From contig NZ_DATBTY010000058.1 in the NCBI RefSeq assembly GCF_036516575.1, forward strand, positions 1 to 64,000: a stretch of DNA of 64,000 nucleotides, written 5' to 3'. Numbering within the stretch: the first letter of the stretch is position 1; each line of letters opens with the position of its first letter. The stretch is from Cerasibacillus sp036516575. GTDB taxonomy: Bacteria > Bacillota > Bacilli > Bacillales > Amphibacillaceae. The translations under genes and the position numbers were made by a program. Below are positions 62,231 to 64,000 of this stretch, piece by piece. The notes beneath the pieces were generated by a model. It ran no database searches, was not told the DNA's origin, and saw only the letters and a program-made list of their open reading frames with translations.

Positions 62231-63518
62231 GCGTTATACAAGAGAGGAAATGGGCCGTATCTGGTCAGAAGAAAATAAATATGATGCGTGGTTAGAAGTA
62301 GAGATTCTAGCTTGTGAAGCTTGGAGCGAGCTTGGTGTGATTCCAAAAGCTGATGTACAAGAACTTCGGAAAAATGCATCATTTGATATCAATCGTATTT
62401 TAGAAATTGAACAAGAAACACGTCATGATGTTGTCGCTTTTACAAGAGCAGTATCCGAGACGTTAGGCGAGGAAAAAAAATGGGTTCACTACGGTTTAAC
62501 GTCTACAGATGTTGTTGATACAGCACAGTCATATCGCATTAAACAAGCGAATGAAATCATCCGTAAAGACCTTACTCAATTCATTGCGATTTTAAAAGAT
62601 AAGGCCATTGAACATAAACATACCGTTATGATGGGAAGAACACACGGGGTACATGCTGAACCAACCACATTCGGCTTAAAACTAGCTCTATGGTATGAAG
62701 AAATGAAGCGCAATCTTAACCGATTTGAACAAGCTGCCCAAGATATCGAATATGGAAAACTATCAGGTGCCGTTGGAACATACGCAAACATCGATCCATT
62801 TGTTGAAAAATACGTCTGTGAAAAATTAGGCTTACGTCCTGCACCTGTGTCAACTCAGACATTACAACGTGATCGTCATGCGGCATATATCGCGACATTG
62901 TCACTTATAGCCTCATCAATCGAAAAATTTGCTACAGAAATTCGTGGCTTACAAAAAACAGAAACACGTGAAGTGGAAGAGTTTTTTGCTAAAGGACAAA
63001 AAGGGTCGTCAGCGATGCCGCATAAACGTAATCCAATTGGCTCAGAAAATATGACCGGTATGGCTCGTGTCATGCGTGGCTATATGGTAACCGCTTATGA
63101 AAATGTGGCACTTTGGCATGAAAGAGATATCTCTCATTCATCAGCAGAACGGATCATTTTACCAGATGCAACCATTGCTATGAATTATATGCTCAATCGT
63201 TTCAGCAAACTTGTGAAAAATTTAACCGTTTTTCCTGAGAACATGAAGCGGAATATCAATCGGACACATGGCGTTATTTTCTCTCAGCGTGTTCTACTTG
63301 CATTAATTGATAAGGGGATGTCACGTGAACAAGCTTATGACATCGTACAGCCGAACGCGATGGAAGCATGGGAAACGGAAACGCATTTTAAACAATTAAT
63401 TGAACAAGAAGAAGCCATAACCACTTTATTAAGTCAGGAAGAAATCGATAATTGTTTTGATTATACGTATCATTTGAAAAATGTTGATGCGATTTTTGAA
63501 AGAATTGGCCTAGCATAA
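62223..63518 (+). CDS. purB: adenylosuccinate lyase
   Basis: PurB removes fumarate from SAICAR and from adenylosuccinate. The 431-residue protein has HYGLTSTDV near residue 86, GRTHGVHAEP near 138 (catalytic His) and the GSSAMPHKRNP signature near 262. ATG 62223 follows AGGAGG; the frame open from 62196 is longer but lacks a site. In B. subtilis purC would come next; here purL follows after 50 nt. Confidence 0.96.
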   Translation: MIERYTREEMGRIWSEENKYDAWLEVEILACEAWSELGVIPKADVQELRKNASFDINRILEIEQETRHDVVAFTRAVSETLGEEKKWVHYGLTSTDVVDTAQSYRIKQANEIIRKDLTQFIAILKDKAIEHKHTVMMGRTHGVHAEPTTFGLKLALWYEEMKRNLNRFEQAAQDIEYGKLSGAVGTYANIDPFVEKYVCEKLGLRPAPVSTQTLQRDRHAAYIATLSLIASSIEKFATEIRGLQKTETREVEEFFAKGQKGSSAMPHKRNPIGSENMTGMARVMRGYMVTAYENVALWHERDISHSSAERIILPDATIAMNYMLNRFSKLVKNLTVFPENMKRNINRTHGVIFSQRVLLALIDKGMSREQAYDIVQPNAMEAWETETHFKQLIEQEEAITTLLSQEEIDNCFDYTYHLKNVDAIFERIGLA

Positions 63519-63568
63519 AATACCCACCTAATAAATGAAAAAATTCATTATCATTGGAGGAAATGAGC

Positions 63569-64000
63569 ATGGAAAACAAAGTGTATCCAACCCCAGAACA
63601 AATTGAACAGGAAGGTCATTATAAAGAAATGGGCTTGACTGATGAAGAGTATAACCGTGTTAAAACGATTCTCGGTCGCCTACCAAATTACACGGAAACA
63701 GGCCTGTTTTCAGTTATGTGGTCTGAACATTGCAGTTATAAATCATCAAAACCATTATTAAGGAAATTTCCAACAAAAGGTGAACAAGTCCTCCAAGGGC
63801 CTGGTGAAGGTGCGGGTGTAGTTGATATTGGCGATGGCAAGGCAGTTGTATTTAAAATGGAAAGCCATAATAGCCCGTCGTATGTTGAACCTTTTGAAGG
63901 TGCTGCAACAGGTGTTGGTGGGATTGTACGTGACGTATTTTCTATGGGCGCTAAACCGATTGCGCTTATGAATTCTTTACGTTTTGGGCCATTAAGTCAT
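63569..64000 (+). CDS. purL: phosphoribosylformylglycinamidine synthase, small-type PurL (5' part)
   Basis: PurL makes FGAM from FGAR with ATP and ammonia; the small type normally works with PurS and PurQ. The first 144 residues have GRLPNYTETGLFSVMWSEHCSYK near residue 34-56, GPGEGAGVVDIG near 76 and GAATGVGGIVRD near 109. The usual ESHNHPS is ESHNSPS (Ser near residue 100). ATG 63569 lies 8 nt after GGAGG. The right edge of the window cuts the gene. Confidence 0.94.
   Translation, partial: MENKVYPTPEQIEQEGHYKEMGLTDEEYNRVKTILGRLPNYTETGLFSVMWSEHCSYKSSKPLLRKFPTKGEQVLQGPGEGAGVVDIGDGKAVVFKMESHNSPSYVEPFEGAATGVGGIVRDVFSMGAKPIALMNSLRFGPLSH

Overview
The window is a low-GC Firmicutes chromosome segment. 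Gene content and order point to a spore-forming member of the Bacillaceae. The backbone follows the Bacillus subtilis blocks thiL-tsaE-tsaB-rimI-tsaD, ydiF-moaC-rex-ydiK-ydiL-groESL, pspA-ydjGHI, yeaC-yeaD-yebA-guaA-pbuG and yebE-purEKB...L. A CwlC-type autolysin and the ComA/ComB sulfolactate enzymes fit a spore former. I cannot name a genus.

Layout. 1-500: end of an rRNA operon (5S, tRNA-fMet, tRNA-Asp). 0.8-12.4 kb: conserved core, namely t6A synthesis genes, a cluster of DnaA boxes after tsaD, a SEDS glycosyltransferase, an ABC-F protein, moaC, rex, ydiK, ydiL and CIRCE-controlled groESL. 12.6-33 kb: accessory region with a secreted amidase-domain protein, a bacteriocin-like operon (small cationic secreted protein, FtsX-type permease, ABC ATPase), a sulfolactate operon fused to a VOC gene, two-component genes, a MerR unit, fatty-acid activation, and decayed DNA (rearranged DNA ligase, tRNA-Thr-like sequence, replication-gene remnant). 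32-40 kb: lytic and envelope-stress genes (cwlC, sigma-W-type pspA-ydjGHI), glutaredoxin, amidase, and an array of 52-bp repeats. 40.5-46.7 kb: moxR-DUF58-transglutaminase and guaA. 46.9-52.7 kb: a second decayed stretch (GyrI-like pseudogene, Tn916-type MobT remnant, ABC-exporter remnant), a VanRS-like pair and a DD-carboxypeptidase. 52.7-64 kb: purine uptake and synthesis (pbuG and purE, each with PurBoxes and a guanine riboswitch), MFS transporter, msrA, alanine symporter, MOSC protein, a second 52-bp repeat array, yebE, and purE-purK-purB-purL.

Most striking points. (1) GuaA has lost the catalytic Cys of its glutaminase domain (Cys to Gly) and other glutaminase motifs, while the synthetase domain looks intact. 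The pur operon lacks purC-purS-purQ between purB and purL, and PurL carries an unusual His-to-Ser change. Together these suggest ammonia-driven purine synthesis or a rearranged pathway. (2) A nine-box DnaA cluster lies after tsaD. (3) A bacteriocin-like operon sits behind a palindromic operator and a leader hairpin. (4) Two arrays of one 52-bp palindromic repeat family lie 19 kb apart.

Regulation visible in sequence: HrcA/CIRCE (groESL), PurR boxes and guanine riboswitches (pbuG, purE), a FadR-type operator (acyl-CoA ligase), a sigma-W promoter (pspA), a 19-bp-spacer MerR promoter, and a structured guaA leader.
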